From Anthoceros angustus (Eukaryota > Streptophyta > Anthocerotopsida > Anthocerotales > Anthocerotaceae), in assembly GCA_010909165.1 (NCBI GenBank), contig MU008171.1, positions 1,240,001-1,304,000 of the forward strand: a DNA stretch of 64,000 nt, written 5' to 3'. The notes below the pieces were generated by a model. That model saw only the letters and a program-made list of their open reading frames with translations, did no database searches and was not told the DNA's origin. Shown here one piece after another: positions 37,031-48,561 of this stretch (position 1 is its first letter; every line of letters begins with the position of its first letter). A program made the translations under genes and the position numbers.

Positions 37031-38690
37031 GAATAAGGCACTCAGTGGCCCGCAAAAATTGCGACTCCGGGACCGAGCGCTCTTCTTGTCACTCCTTGGG
37101 CGGGTGGCGTGGTGCCCGGCCGTGATTGCTGCAAATGATGCACCGTGTCGAGCTGCCCCGCCCCGCCAAGGGCCGTCCAGACATTATTGATGAGATGGAT
37201 GCATGGGAAAATGCAGGCTGTGGGAGAGAGCGAATGGACGTTGGAGTGTGAATCACTTTTGCTCTCCACTTGCCCTACTTACGATCTATTCCTGTGTTAT
37301 GGTCAAGGACGTGATGCACACTGACAATGCCCAAGCGTTATGGAACATTTGGTGGAGTTTGGGACACGCACAATGCCGAGGTTGACCTCGTTGACTTGGA
37401 CTCCAAGCCTTGGTTGTGGCTGTTGTTGGCGACCATGATGAGACCCACTGCCGGATGCATCATACACACTTTCGGCCCGACATTCAAGCGTGAAAGATGA
37501 GCTTTGTAGGATCGGACCACCAACCGCCTTGGCGCAAACCTTTCCTCTTCTTTTGGTGGGTCTAAAATAAGCGGTCTAAAGAGCCATGATTGGCACCTTA
37601 CCTCTGATACTTTTTCCCTATTGCCTTGCGGGGCGTTTGAAGGCCCGAGTATACTGCTTTGTTGAGCTTAGTGGCTTATACCTGGATATGTCGGAAGGTT
37701 ATAAATCCAGGTGAGATTCCAATGCAGTTAAGATGGTGAACATTATAGTGGCATTGGAGCGGTGTTATCCGTCGGTCTTGTGGAACCCTATGCAACACGC
37801 TCATCCACCTCACAGGACGAGGTAGAAACGCATGGCCCAGTCCACGTCCGATGGATGTACCCGTGGAGAGGCATCTCCATGTATTGAAGCGGTCGATCCG
37901 CCCGAGCAAAGCCGGAAGGAGCATGGCCACGGGGCATCTTGCCATGGAGAGCATGTTTTCGCGAGTGATTTCACGGCAGCAAGGACCCTGGTGAAGCACA
38001 TTTATTCCAAAGAAACCACGCATTCCCGCGAGGAGCGGCCCGTGGGGAAAGGCAAGCGAAAACCCTCGCTCAAGAGCGAAAGCGTGCATTGGCACTTCCT
38101 CCACGCATTGGGGCCGTTGTCTGCGTGCCGTCGACTCGATGGCGCGACCGAGGCGCTTTTGACATGGTTGGAGGCGGGGTTCTTTCGGGGAGGTGGGCAA
38201 GCATGGAAGACTACAATGACCTCCGCGCTATGGTGTTTGGTCCCGAATCAAGGTAACTACTTACGCGGTTTGGACACGATGGGGTACCACTATCGCACTA
38301 AGGAATCGATGCAAATCGGTCAACAGATAGTTGGGTTTTGGCACATTCGACATGGAGGACCAGCCGGTTGATTTTACGGGCAAGTGGATGGGATATTCGA
38401 TGTTGCTTTCGAGGCGGACTTTCCCGCCGTCCTCGTGATCCGGTGGTTTCGGCGAATTCACACCAACCCTGCTCTATGGGCCCGGATTGCGGTGGGTTTA
38501 CCGCAATCGATACAAGGCGCTTGTACCGTTATCGGCGAGACCATAAGACCGGCCTTCACATTCCGTCACGCAGCGGGCATTGGCACATCCGGATGTGGGG
38601 AGGCGGGGGTTGGTACATTTGCACCCTGTTCCTTCCAAATGGGATTTCTTACTAGAAAGGGATGAAGACACACCGTAGACAAGCTGAGCA
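37031..38690 (+). pseudogene. tnp2 transposase relic, unit 3 (chimeric 5' end)
   Basis: From about 37,162 this unit repeats 35,468 to 36,990 with a period of 1,696 bp (35488 to 37184; 36034 to 37730). The ~130 bases before that come from a different part of the gene, the segment also seen at 39,231-39,350. The two are fused within the shared GCCCCGCCCCG. It ends in the same C-terminal block and stop near 38,665. Confidence 0.85.
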
Positions 38691-39995
38691 AATGCATCAT
38701 TATGGCGATTACGAATAAGGCACTCAGGCCCGCAAAATTGCGACTCCGGGACCGAGCGCTCTTCTTATCACTCCTTGGGCGGGTGGTGTGCCCGGCCGTG
38801 ATTGCTGCTGCAAATGATGCCGTGAGCTCGGCCGCCCGATTAAATGCAGCGCAATCAAAGGTTGTCTCTGCGATCGGCGGTGCTCCCCATGAAACCCGTG
38901 GATCGCTCTGCACGAGCAGACGAGTGAGTGGACGTAATTTGGCAAGGATGCGTGATCCGGTGGTTTCGGCGAATTCACACCTCTATGGGCCCGGATTGCG
39001 GTGGGTTTACCGCGATCGATACAAGGCGCTTGTACCGGCGAGACCATAAGACCGGCCTTCACATTCCGTCACGTGCACGCATTGGCACATCCGGATGTGG
39101 GGAGGCGGGGGTTGGTACATTTGCACCCTGCTCCTTCCAAATGGGATTTCTTACTAGAAAGGGATGAAGACACACCGTAGACAAGCGTGAGCAAATGCAT
39201 CATTATGGAAATCGATTAATAAGGCACTCGGTGGCCCGCAAAATTGCGACTCCGGGACCGAGCGCTCTTCTTGTCACTCCTTGGGCGGGTGGCGTGGTGC
39301 CCGGCCGTGATTGCTGCAAATGATGCACCGTGTCGAGCTGCCCCGCCCCGATTAAATGCAGCGCAATCAAAGGTTGTCTCTGCGATCGGCGGTGCTCCCC
39401 ATGAAACCCGTGGATCGCTCTGCACGAGCAGACGAGTGAGTGGACGTAATTTGGCAAGGATGCGTGATCCGGTGGTTTCGGCGAATTCACACCTCTATGG
39501 GCCCGGATTGCGGTGGGTTTACCGCGATCGATACAAGGCGCTTGTACCGGCGAGACCATAAGACCGGCCTTCACATTCCGTCACGTGCACGCATTGGCAC
39601 ATCCGGATGTGGGGAGGCGGGGGTTGGTACATTTGCACCCTGCTCCTTCCAAATGGGATTTCTTACTAGAAAGGGATGAAGACACACCGTAGACAAGCGT
39701 GAGCAAATGCATCATTATGGCGATTACGAATAAGGCACTCGGTGGCCCGCAAAATTGCGACTCGGGACCCCGAGCGCTCTTATCACTCCTTGGGCGGGTG
39801 GTCATGGGTGCCGCCGTGATTGCGCAAATGATGCACGTGAGCTCGGCCCCGCGATTAAATGCAGCGGCAATCAAAGGTTGTCTCTGCGATCGGCGGTGCT
39901 CCCCATGAAACCCGTGGATTTCGAGCCTGCAGCGTGAGTGAGTGGACGTAATTTGGCAAGGATGCGATCCGGTCGCATTAATGGCTATTGCTCCG
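38691..39995 (+). repeat. ~512-bp tandem repeats of the tnp2 3' end
   Basis: A unit of about 512 bp is present twice fully (38,690-39,200 and 39,201-39,712) and once partly (39,713-39,990). It runs from the GCGAGCAAATGCATCATTATGG-like landmark through the C-terminal coding blocks. The first two copies are nearly identical; the third is more diverged. Confidence 0.85.
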
Positions 39996-42840
39996 TGTTG
40001 CTTGGGCGATTCGTGGACTCGAGATGAAAATGCTAACAATATGCAATGGAACGCCAACAATATGCAATTGGATCTAGTGAACCACGACCATTGCACTCGG
40101 AAGGGCCACACAAAATGAGCCCGCCTCGGGCGACCCAAAACCCGCCGCAAGGATGCTACACTAAACTACGCGGGTCCCGACCAATCAAGCGACACACAAA
40201 AGTGTTCATGGCTGGATGAAGCTCAAGCTCGTCTTCCTACCCAAACAAGAAATCGGTGGCATTCCCACGGCGCACTTCCACTTCAAGCGGGAGGTGCAAG
40301 GCGGTTAGCCGAACATGAAAGCGAGCAGATCCCACAATCAAGGCATGCCCTTTATAGCACCCATGCAATGGCAACATCGCACGATAAGGTCACAAGCCTC
40401 GAGTATATGGAAGGTACCGCTGCTCGCCGAAAGTCGACGTATGCCACAAAATGCTCGAGCCATTGTACACGAAACGCAATTCGAGCAAACCCCACTACCC
40501 ATTTGCGATCGACCGACTTCTTCATAAGAGCCAATTTCCCTTCCCTTGCACGCACGACAAAGAACGACAGAGCGTTCGTGCCCGCCACGCCGCATGATGG
40601 CTCCCACACCGCCCATAGTGCGGTGCAACATCCGCCACCCTCATCCGTTTCACCCGTATTCACCCAGAAACCCGCAAATCCTCCTCCGCCCACGGTGATG
40701 GCGGCGCGTGCTCTCCTCCCCAAAGGCGGGCTCCGGCTCCACGCGGATATCAAATCGGCTCAAACTCGTGGCGCTTGAACATCAAGGTGAGCGCTTGGGT
40801 CCCTACCTCCACAACCATCGCCATGTTCTTCGATTCTCATTCTTTCGCATCTCACCCAGATGTCCACTATGAATTCACGAGTTCTTTAGCGCTCCAACAC
40901 GCCGCTTCCCCACTGATGGCACCCAACCCACCACGGCCTTCTATCTGCCTCTCGCCGCACAAGCCCAGGGCCTCCGTCGTAATGGGACAGTTGGGCCCAA
41001 TGGTATTCCTTCATCGTCGACAGAAAGCCAGGCGGCTCGACAAGCTGCATCGACCACTTACCGGGTGTCTCCAAGAAAACTCCTAGTCGATCGACGTCCC
41101 CTAAGCGGAATGCTTGGGCAACAACATAGTCACCGACTGAGAGGAGTGGGGCATGATTCCAAGACCAGATGGGCTTCGCTGGGAGGCGGGCATCTTGCAT
41201 CTCCTTCCGTCGCTTTGTGAGGCTCCACATAGCAGGACACATAATCGGTGAGGGGCTTACCACCACCGCCATCGAGGAGCACGCCGATCCCGGGGTTCTT
41301 GGGCAACCCAATTGCAAATCCATCCGGCTGTCCGACATGAGGGGCGTGAAGTGTTTGAGCGGAAGATGCCACAACGAATTCTTGGAATGATTCGAAAACG
41401 AGCCGTAGTGGTGGATGTAGACCCGGAATGCGTGTCAATCCCACAGGGCGTGGTTTAAGCGGGCGGAATATTCTGGCCTTGAAGAATATCTCCTCGTCCG
41501 TAAACCCCATCACGTCGGCGTAATCGACCTTCTGGACATGGTCTCGACGGCCCGCCAATCGTGATGTCGGCGTCTCCACCAACAAGCGCGAGTACATGTC
41601 CGTCCTTCGATGACAAGCTCGAGTACATGGCCATTGGGCGACTTTTGACACCAATTCTCATCAGCTTGTTGGCGTGTGAAGGGGTGGTGGTGGTTGGTGT
41701 CTTAATAGAAAACCTCGCAGCAATGCTCATCTGAAGGATGCCATGGACTCGCAGGCATCCGTCCCGAGTTTTGCCCTCAACTGGTCAGAAGAGCCGGCCT
41801 TGGTCAGTGGGTCGCCTCGGAGGAGCCCGGCACATTCCCCGTCGTATACCACAACAGAGTTGGTAACGGGGCAGGAGCAAGCCACGTCGATGGCCAGCTC
41901 TCAAATGGCCACAATAGATGATGGTGGAAACCTTGGGAGGGAACTCGATGATGCACAATAGGCGTTGAGCATGACTCCATGGTTTGGTCGTCTGTCGCTG
42001 TATGGATCGCTTGAATATGTATACCCATGAGGTGTTGCGATCATACGGTGCCCGCAATGCATGCACTTGGGGTGAAATTGCGGATTGAAGCAATGGGAAG
42101 CGAAGTGATGGTAATAAAGGCGGGATGTTAGAGCTTCCACGACGGTAGCCCTTGTCGCAATTCATTGTTAATCCATGTCGGCCCAAGCGTGCCACCCTTG
42201 TAATCATCGCTTATAAGACAACCTTCGATGTTTGAAGGCGGCGGGTCGGGTCCTCTTTGGTTACTTAGACCCACCATTTGCAAGACAATCAGAATGCGTA
42301 TGTAACGGCAATTGATAGACCCTACAGTTCCTGCAAGCCAATGTCGAAGGAGACATTGCGGCGCGATGGCGGTGGGAACGACAAGCGTAACGGCAAGCGG
42401 CGGAAATGGGTGCCGCGTGCTTGCGAGTGGGTGTGATCGAAACCGCACTACGCCGCAAACGCGTGGATGGTGGCGCCATCACCGTGCAAGGATGGGCAGC
42501 GCGGCTCATGCCGAGGTGCCCGACCGACAATGTCCGATGCCCGTACGCGGTACAGAACCGCTTTTAGCCTAGTGGCAACTTGAACGGAGCGTGATGGACC
42601 GAAGGCGCAAAAGGGTTGCGCCCGACAAAGCGGACATGGTGGCGGGCCCACACCAATGTTCTGGCGGCTTTCGATTGGACCCGACTGTGTGCAATGACGT
42701 AGGTGGGTAGACGGCGCTGCACCAAGGCATTGGAGGGCTGGTGAATAGTCAAGGACGTTAGTGTTCAAAGCTGGGCGTGATTGTAGCATCCGCCGTTGTT
42801 TAAACATGATCTACACCGCTTCTTTCTCTTACATGTGTAA
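39996..42840. other. Unassigned interior of inner CACTA
   Basis: Open frames on both strands (plus 40368-40778; minus 40886-41374, 41130-41654, 41785-42207) lack domains I can recognise. CACTA elements often carry a second, TNPA-like gene. This stretch is a possible home for one, but I see no proof. Confidence 0.35.
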
Positions 42841-43905
42841 TGTTCACACAGATTGGCTATGTCCAAGGACATCCACAGACTGGCCTCGGACACCTGCGAA
42901 GGTTGTCCAGCAGGTCGAGTCCACATAGGCTGACGTTACCGCATTCTGCTGGACAGCAATCCGGCATGTCACCCTCACGGAAGGAGACCACGTATACTTC
43001 TAAAGGGGGGTGGACGGACACTGAGGAGGGACTTGCAAGATGGGAGGATGATGAAGGAGACCGCAATGTGGGTGTCAATGACAACAACGAGTATGGACTC
43101 ACGGACATGCGGAGGAGGACAAATCTGATGACGACCTCCACCAATGGCATGGCGAAGAGCATGGACAGTTACACTCAACCACTCCACCGCCTGTGGAAGG
43201 AGGCCGCCTGTCCGACTTGATAAGGCCTCGCCCGCCTGCGGAGGTCATCCAGCAGCTGATCGAAGTTCATGGTGCTCGCCTGATTATTCGTCTTTGTGCA
43301 GAGGCCGCGAAAGGTGGGCAGACATGTCCTGTGACAGGCGGTGTCACCGGCGGGGAAAAGAGCTGTCTGGAGAAGAGAATTCAAGAACTGGTTACCACAA
43401 AGCTCACTTTTCTAAAGTGTTGGACCAAGCACCCACCGGAGATGCGCCTGAGTGGTGGACTGTAGCCGTGGAGTTTCCACCACGTAATAGAGAGGTGATC
43501 AAGACAAAATTCTCCAATGCGTGCGAGCAAAGAACTACAACTCCTCAAGAAAGTGAAGGAAGGAGCTTGGATTATGCGGACACGAGGGACCAGAGCAGGG
43601 CTGATCGCGCTCGAGGTCACGCAGAAGCATGGTGGTCGCTATTGAGTGGGGTGTTGAGCGATGAACGTGGGAATGGTTCTTGGTCGAGGTGCCCGCAGAT
43701 GACCGCTGGAAACCGAATGGCGAAGCATGGAATCGCCAACCAACTTGTTTGGCGAGGAGGTACCGACTTCAAAGCGGATCCGAATATGTGGGGAGGACCC
43801 AAACTTGGAGGAAACCAAATGGGGAGTACTGCATGGGGTTGAGGAAATGCCAATTTTGGGCCGCTAATGGAATCCGCAGAGGTGAGGTGGTTTTCAAATA
43901 GTTTT
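42841..43905 (+). CDS. Hypothetical reading frames, distal part of inner CACTA
   Basis: Two overlapping-phase plus frames look protein-like: 42840-43220 (126 codons, including KGGWTDTEEGLARWEDDEGD) and 43144-43842 (232 codons, including EWWTVAVEFPPRNREVIK). Their junction suggests one gene broken by an indel near 43,170-43,200. The acidic, Trp-containing start loosely recalls SANT/Myb-like DNA-binding proteins, but I cannot show the fold. In a CACTA element a second protein that binds the subterminal repeats would be expected. That is only a positional guess. Confidence 0.3.
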
Positions 43906-43947
43906 GCATCGATTGATTAGTGGTAAGGCGCTTGTGTTCTCACCGGT

Positions 43948-44510
43948 GGATTCCATGTATTGTGCTTTTAGGTGATGTTCACATGGGAAGACATGGACCA
44001 CAACAGACAACGAAAGAGACGCCAAGCGCATGAAGGTAAGAGCTTGGCTTTCATGAGCAGTGTCCTTTGGAAGATAGAAAGGATGTGAATCGGTGATCCG
44101 GTGTCTTAGAACTATCCGCTTGAATATATGCGCTTTGTTTCCTTGCGTGCAGGGTAGACTGGCCTCCATCGACCTCGCCCTATCAGCGGAGGCCCCCAAC
44201 GAACTGTGAGAATGACAAGGAGGCGGTGGGATTCCATGTATTGTGCTTTTAGGTGATGTTCACATGGGAAGACATGGACGCAGCAGACAACGAAAGTAGC
44301 GCATGAAGGTAAGAGCTTGGCTTTCATGAGATGTCCTTTGGAAGATAGAAAGGATGTGAATCGGTGATCTGGTGTCTTAGAACTATCCGCTGAATATATG
44401 CGCTTTGTTTCCTTGCGGCGGTGGTAGACTGGCCTCCATCGACCTCGTCCTATCAGCGGAGGCCCCCAACGAACTGTGAGAATGACAAGGAGGGCGGTGC
44501 GGATGGCAAT
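43948..44510. repeat. ~281-bp tandem duplication
   Basis: GGATTCCATGTATTGTGCTT occurs at 43948 and 44229, each followed by the same ~250 bases through GGCCTCCATCGACCTCG and ACTGTGAGAATGACAAGGAG. The copies differ by small indels. Confidence 0.9.
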
Positions 44511-45510
44511 GCATTAGCCGGTGTGGAGGCAATAACGAAGTGAGCCGCTCTCGCGCCATTGTGGCTACGGTCGGGGAAGAGGAAGGATGGCGGAGTGTCA
44601 ACAGGCCTAAGCACGCAAAGAAGGGAATGCTTCATTGGCGGGCAATTTTAGGATTTTCGACTAGGCATCAGGGATATATGGACAACCGGCGCCACCATTG
44701 AACATGGGAAGGCGGTTTGTGAACAATCCAGTACATGACCGATCGAAAGGTTTGGCTTGCTCGAGGCAGGAGTAAAGATGGTAACTACTTTATGGTAGTC
44801 GCATGAAGGGAAAAACAGTCGACGCCCACCATTATGGTTCCAACGAACAAGGATAATTATATACATAAAATTATGATACTCATCATGTTGTTTCTTAATT
44901 TGTCTTATGATCGAAAGTGGATTTGGAGAACACAAAAAATATGCATTACCATTGATCAAATCTGCATGCTTATAACCCTGAACCCCGCCAACCTCATTCA
45001 AATACATGCCTGAACAGCACGCAGGACAAACGTACATGGCATGAAGTGGATGCAGTACCTGGACTTACCCGGACATGCGCGGATGGCATGACGCACGGCC
45101 AGACTGGAGCGTAAGGAGAAGGCATGGCATATATGCGCCTGTACAGCAAAGCGTACCGGCGATGTGTCAGAAGTGTCGGGGCCCGGGTGGCGTGGGTGGG
45201 AGGGAGCTAACGGACGTGTCTTCATCGCGGTCGCCGTTCGGGGCTGCGGATGGGACGTTAACGGAACTAGACGGCGTGCGGCCGGCAGGGCAGCGAATGG
45301 ACAACGGCGCGACGAGCTTGCCATGGTCGTCAAAGGGTAATCCTGCCCCGCGACCGCAACGGCCTCGACCCTGGGCCAGGGCACGTCATACATTCTCGCG
45401 AACACGTTTTCAATATGACGACATTTAACACAAAAACCCTGCCATCCCGCCCTGTCATTTCTCAGCCGAATTTGTCTTACCGTCATCATAAAACCTGTCA
45501 TAAACCCTTG
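44511..45510. other. Right subterminal part of inner CACTA
   Basis: AT-rich at 44,850-44,950, then GC-rich. Close to the right TIR, read inward, are TATGACAGG, TAAGACAAA and AATGACAGG, the same motif family as at the left end. No gene is recognised. Confidence 0.45.
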
Positions 45511-45528
45511 CATTTTGTAGTAGTGGAA

Positions 45529-46780
45529 GAAACACACTTGTGTGCACTATGGACAGCCAAAAATACGCAGGGGGACTAGGAGGAGCGGGTGGCGGAGGAC
45601 GGACAGTAGTGGATCACCCAGTGACCATGGTGGGCGGGGGCAAAAGGCCAGAACGAACATGAGGCGGATGTCGAGGGGAGAGAGAATGAAGGAGGACTAA
45701 GAGGGCAACATGCGTGCGCTTGATATCGCAAAGGCCGCATAGATGGAGGCCGGGGGACAGACGGGGGACGCTGCAGAACATGGACGCAGCAGAGAGGTGT
45801 CAAGAGGACGATGTGCCTAATTTCGTGCAGACACATACCTTGCAGCCTCGGATGCCGAGAGCATGGACACATAGTGGAGCCTCTGAGGCAACGCCACCGT
45901 GATAAAGGGTGGAGGCCGAAGAGGAAAACGGAGGAGGAGTAGAGGCGGCGGTGGTGGGCGAGTGACAAGGGCAGGGCTGATACCGGAAGAAGGAGGACGG
46001 AAGAGGAAAATGTCCAGCAAGAAGGCGTAAGAAAAGAGGAGGGACCGGAGGGAAGGTAAGGCAAATGGATAGCTTCTTTGTGGAAACCCATTAACGCTGG
46101 ATAACTCATGATGGCCATGCTGGTTTGTATGTGCAATGTGTACTGCGAGGCGAGGGAGGAAGTGGCAAAGCTTGCCTACCAACGCAAGTGAGGGAAGAAG
46201 AAAATTGCGAATCGAACGGGAGGCGGAAGTTTCGAGGTGCATACGATGATGAGTAGGAAGTGCCTTACATGGAGGCAGAAAAGCATAAGCCAGCGCATAC
46301 CAAATCTCCTCCACACAGCACAATCTTGTAGGGGCATAACCTCACAGTGATGCGTCACAATAAGGTGATAGGCGGGGACAATATCTTCTTGGGCGCCATG
46401 GCAGAAAGCCGATGGCTATTGTTGACGTGGGAAGGACAAATCGCAAGCCGGCATGCTATAAAGTAGGGGTATAAAGGGCCATCGCTATTTACACGTATAG
46501 TAAATACAAAGTATCGTACCATGAATATATACGAGACCGATTAATATATGTCATAATATACAAACTTATTTTATATGAAATTGAATACGCCGTATAGCAC
46601 TTAGAATAATACATTACATTTATCACGTAGACTACATGCATATAGTACAAGGATGTATTGATACGTATTTGTATATGGTCGTATTGAAGGGCGACGGTGG
46701 TAACTACCAAGTAAAGCGTGGTATTTCAAAGGGCAAAAGTAAAGGGCAATGGTGGATGGGGAGGAGGTTCGGTACCAAGC
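45529..46780. other. Outer CACTA interior, right of the nested element
   Basis: A purine-rich stretch (45,560-46,330) gives a long minus-strand frame (45576-46136) without a domain. From 46,480 to 46,690 the DNA is AT-rich like the matching left end. No gene is supported. Confidence 0.4.
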
Positions 46781-47024
46781 CTCCAAAGTGTTACAAGACC
46801 TCTCTTGTAACACTTTAGATGTTGCAATCATGTTGCAATTTTGAGAGAGGGCAAAACCACCTCACTTCATCTTAACATAATTGCAACACCATTGCAACAT
46901 GATTGCAACAACAGCCGTGGTATGGTTTCCAAGCCAAAGTGTAACAAGGGGCCCAAAAAGTGTTACATGACCCCAAAATTGCAACATGAGTGTTACATCC
47001 AGGGGTCCAAATCTTAACATAAAG
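46781..47024. repeat. Right subterminal motif array of outer CACTA
   Basis: AGTGTTACA or TGTAACACT occurs at least six times and TTGCAAC or GTTGCAA at least six times within about 240 bp, in both orientations, mirroring the left end. GTGTTACAAG with its inverted partner CTTGTAACAC makes a short hairpin at about 46,790-46,815. Confidence 0.75.
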
Positions 47025-47054
47025 TGTAACATAGGGTGCCCATTTCTAGTAGAG
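47025..47054 (-). repeat. Outer CACTA right TIR
   Basis: Read inward on the minus strand it begins CTCTACTAGAAAT and matches the left TIR with two differences in 30. It is followed by the CTA target duplication at 47055-47057 and then by copia protease coding. Confidence 0.85.
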
Positions 47055-47057
47055 CTA

Positions 47058-47278
47058 ATGGATAACAGATTCTTAGTCATTTCAGGGACAAAAAGCATAT
47101 CTTCAAGACATAAATAAGACCCATCCAGAAGAGGCACTGTCCCAATCCCTTTTACCTCCACTCCAGGAGAATCTCCAACGTAGATTAACTCTGGTGTCCC
47201 CCGCTGCTTGTGGAGGGTGGAGAAAAGCTGGCAATTGTTGCAGACATGTGTTGTAGCACCCGAATCAACAAACCACAA
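47058..47278 (-). pseudogene. copia retropepsin (protease) fragment
   Basis: The minus frame begins with the aspartic protease signature WFVDSGATTHVC and continues through a GIGTVPLLDGSYL-like block to the 'MTKNLLSI' block, where the outer CACTA interrupts it. The continuation is found at 13374 and below. This protease processes the gag-pol polyprotein. The frame itself is intact over this stretch; the element as a whole is not. Confidence 0.9.
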
Positions 47279-48548
47279 GGAAGATGTCTCTTTAGAAGAA
47301 GTAAGATAGAATGTAAGGATAGTGCTGCTGTTGCTAGGGGCCAGCCCAAGAATCTTTAGATGTCACATGTGCCTCCGTACATGCATTTTTCTTAGGCTTC
47401 ATGACTTTCTTTTTTCTGTAGTCTCGCTCCCAGTGTCCAGGAATGAGATACCAGTTACAACTGCCTTGGCATTTAGAAGGAGCAGATGTAGAGGGGCCAG
47501 CATAGAATTCATCCCTTGCAACTACACGAATTAGAATGTTGCGGACTTGATAAGTGGCTTTCAGCTGGCTCCAGACAATAGCAGATGTAGATAAAGCTTC
47601 AATCTCTGTAACACTTGTTTGATGCAAGCCAGAAAGAAGAATGGCGAATGCTATCTTGTTTTCCTTCTTCCATTTATCAATTTAATCTGTAATGATCCAA
47701 ACAGACGAGACAAGGGACTGGACGCAACATCAGTAGGGCTGAACTGGGTCAAGGAACAAATAGCATAGTACCAATGAAGAGATTGATTCACCACGCTTCA
47801 AATTGAGGTTCCTAGTCAATCTCCATCGCGGTCATGACGTAGCCCTTTAGATCTTGCAAGGATCACCGTGAGGATAGTGAGCATTGCTCACATGATGGGC
47901 GCAGGCTCGGGAGATATGTAGCAAACACATGATCTCGTACTCAGACTCCAACCCGTGTGCGCCCAAGATGTAAGATCAAATAACTAACTGCTGCGCCAAC
48001 ATCCGCCACCAAATTATCAACAACAGCAATTCTATCAGCCGAGTGAGTAAGCAATCGTTGAGTAAGATGCTCCAACGATTAAAGGCGAATCTCCAGGGCT
48101 TGAATGCATCTAGCCAGAATCTGCGGAACCTCAATCGAGCCTGACTCCTGATTGCGTTGCTGAGTCTGAAGAATGCAGGGGCGTTGGAGTATTGGACGGT
48201 CGCGTGGCCACCCCAGGTCAGATCGCCAAATTGGTAATGCAGACCGCCTCCGGATATTGATGCGCTCAGCTTCAAATCGCTGATGCCTAAGAGCCTGCCT
48301 GCTTAAGCCTTGTGTCATAAGCTCCTCAGGATCCGTCCTCTCCTACGCGCCATAGCAATCTCGTATGCAATATCATCTAGGAATTTTCATTAGCAATAAT
48401 AGGAGATACTAAATGTGTTCTGAGTGTAGGCGATAACTAGAGATTAAGCATCCAAATACACATTTTTCAAAGTAAAAAATGCGTATTATGTGCCTGAGCC
48501 ACTACCTAACGCCAATAGCCAAGACACATAGCCTAGGAACCTACGCTA
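47279..48548 (-). pseudogene. copia gag relic and leader
   Basis: The minus strand carries a weak gag (UBN2-like) block, ILLSGLHQTSVTEIEALST, near 47,600-47,650. A degenerate zinc knuckle CNWYLIPGHWERDYRKKK follows near 47,410-47,460; the usual second and last Cys are Trp/Tyr-region changes. Upstream frames (47976-48275) contain stops. The 300 or so bases after the PBS are leader. Confidence 0.7.
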
Positions 48549-48561
48549 GGCTCTGATACCA
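48549..48561 (-). promoter_or_regulatory. copia primer binding site for initiator tRNA-Met
   Basis: On the minus strand TGGTATCAGAGCC directly follows the CA end of the 5' LTR. It is the standard complement of the 3' end of plant initiator tRNA-Met, used to prime minus-strand DNA synthesis. Confidence 0.92.

Larger units (their letters stand above)
28838..45525 (+). mobile_element. Inner CACTA transposon, 16.7 kb, nested in the outer one
   Basis: Perfect 15-bp terminal inverted repeats, CACTACTACAAAATG, lie at 28838-28852 and, inverted, at 45511-45525. GAA at 28835-28837 and 45526-45528 is the 3-bp target duplication. Both ends share subterminal words (TATGACA followed by A or G; TAAGACAA). 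The interior on the plus strand encodes a tnp2-type transposase (Transposase_21) that is tandemly rearranged and broken. The canonical CACTA terminus, TSD and tnp2 content agree, so superfamily assignment is firm. The element is inactive as a protein source. Confidence 0.9.
13378..47054. mobile_element. Outer CACTA-like DNA transposon, 33.7 kb
   Basis: The ends are 30-bp terminal inverted repeats at 13378-13407 and 47025-47054 that differ at two positions (CCCTACTAGAAAC at left, CTCTACTAGAAAT read inward at right). They are flanked by CTA at 13375-13377 and 47055-47057, the 3-bp duplication typical of CACTA elements. Collapsing the element and one CTA brings the copia protease frame and the copia GAG-pre-integrase frame into register, which supports these exact borders. 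Both ends are AT-rich and packed with subterminal TGTTACA and TTGCAAC motifs in both orientations. The terminal pentamers are CCCTA/CTCTA rather than CACTA. No tnp2 gene of its own was recognised outside the nested inner element, so it may be non-autonomous. Confidence 0.85.

Noticed and set aside
30285-45525. Inner CACTA starting at the second TIR-like sequence (30285)
   Set aside because: That TIR has lost three bases and its flank is a copy of 28657-28837; the intact TIR with a matching GAA duplication is at 28838.
13371-47056. Alternative TSD AGCT for the outer CACTA (agct before ctaccc and after tagtag)
   Set aside because: It would be a 4-bp duplication with unequal TIR ends and leaves the copia frame out of register, whereas CTA gives a 3-bp duplication and brings the frames together.
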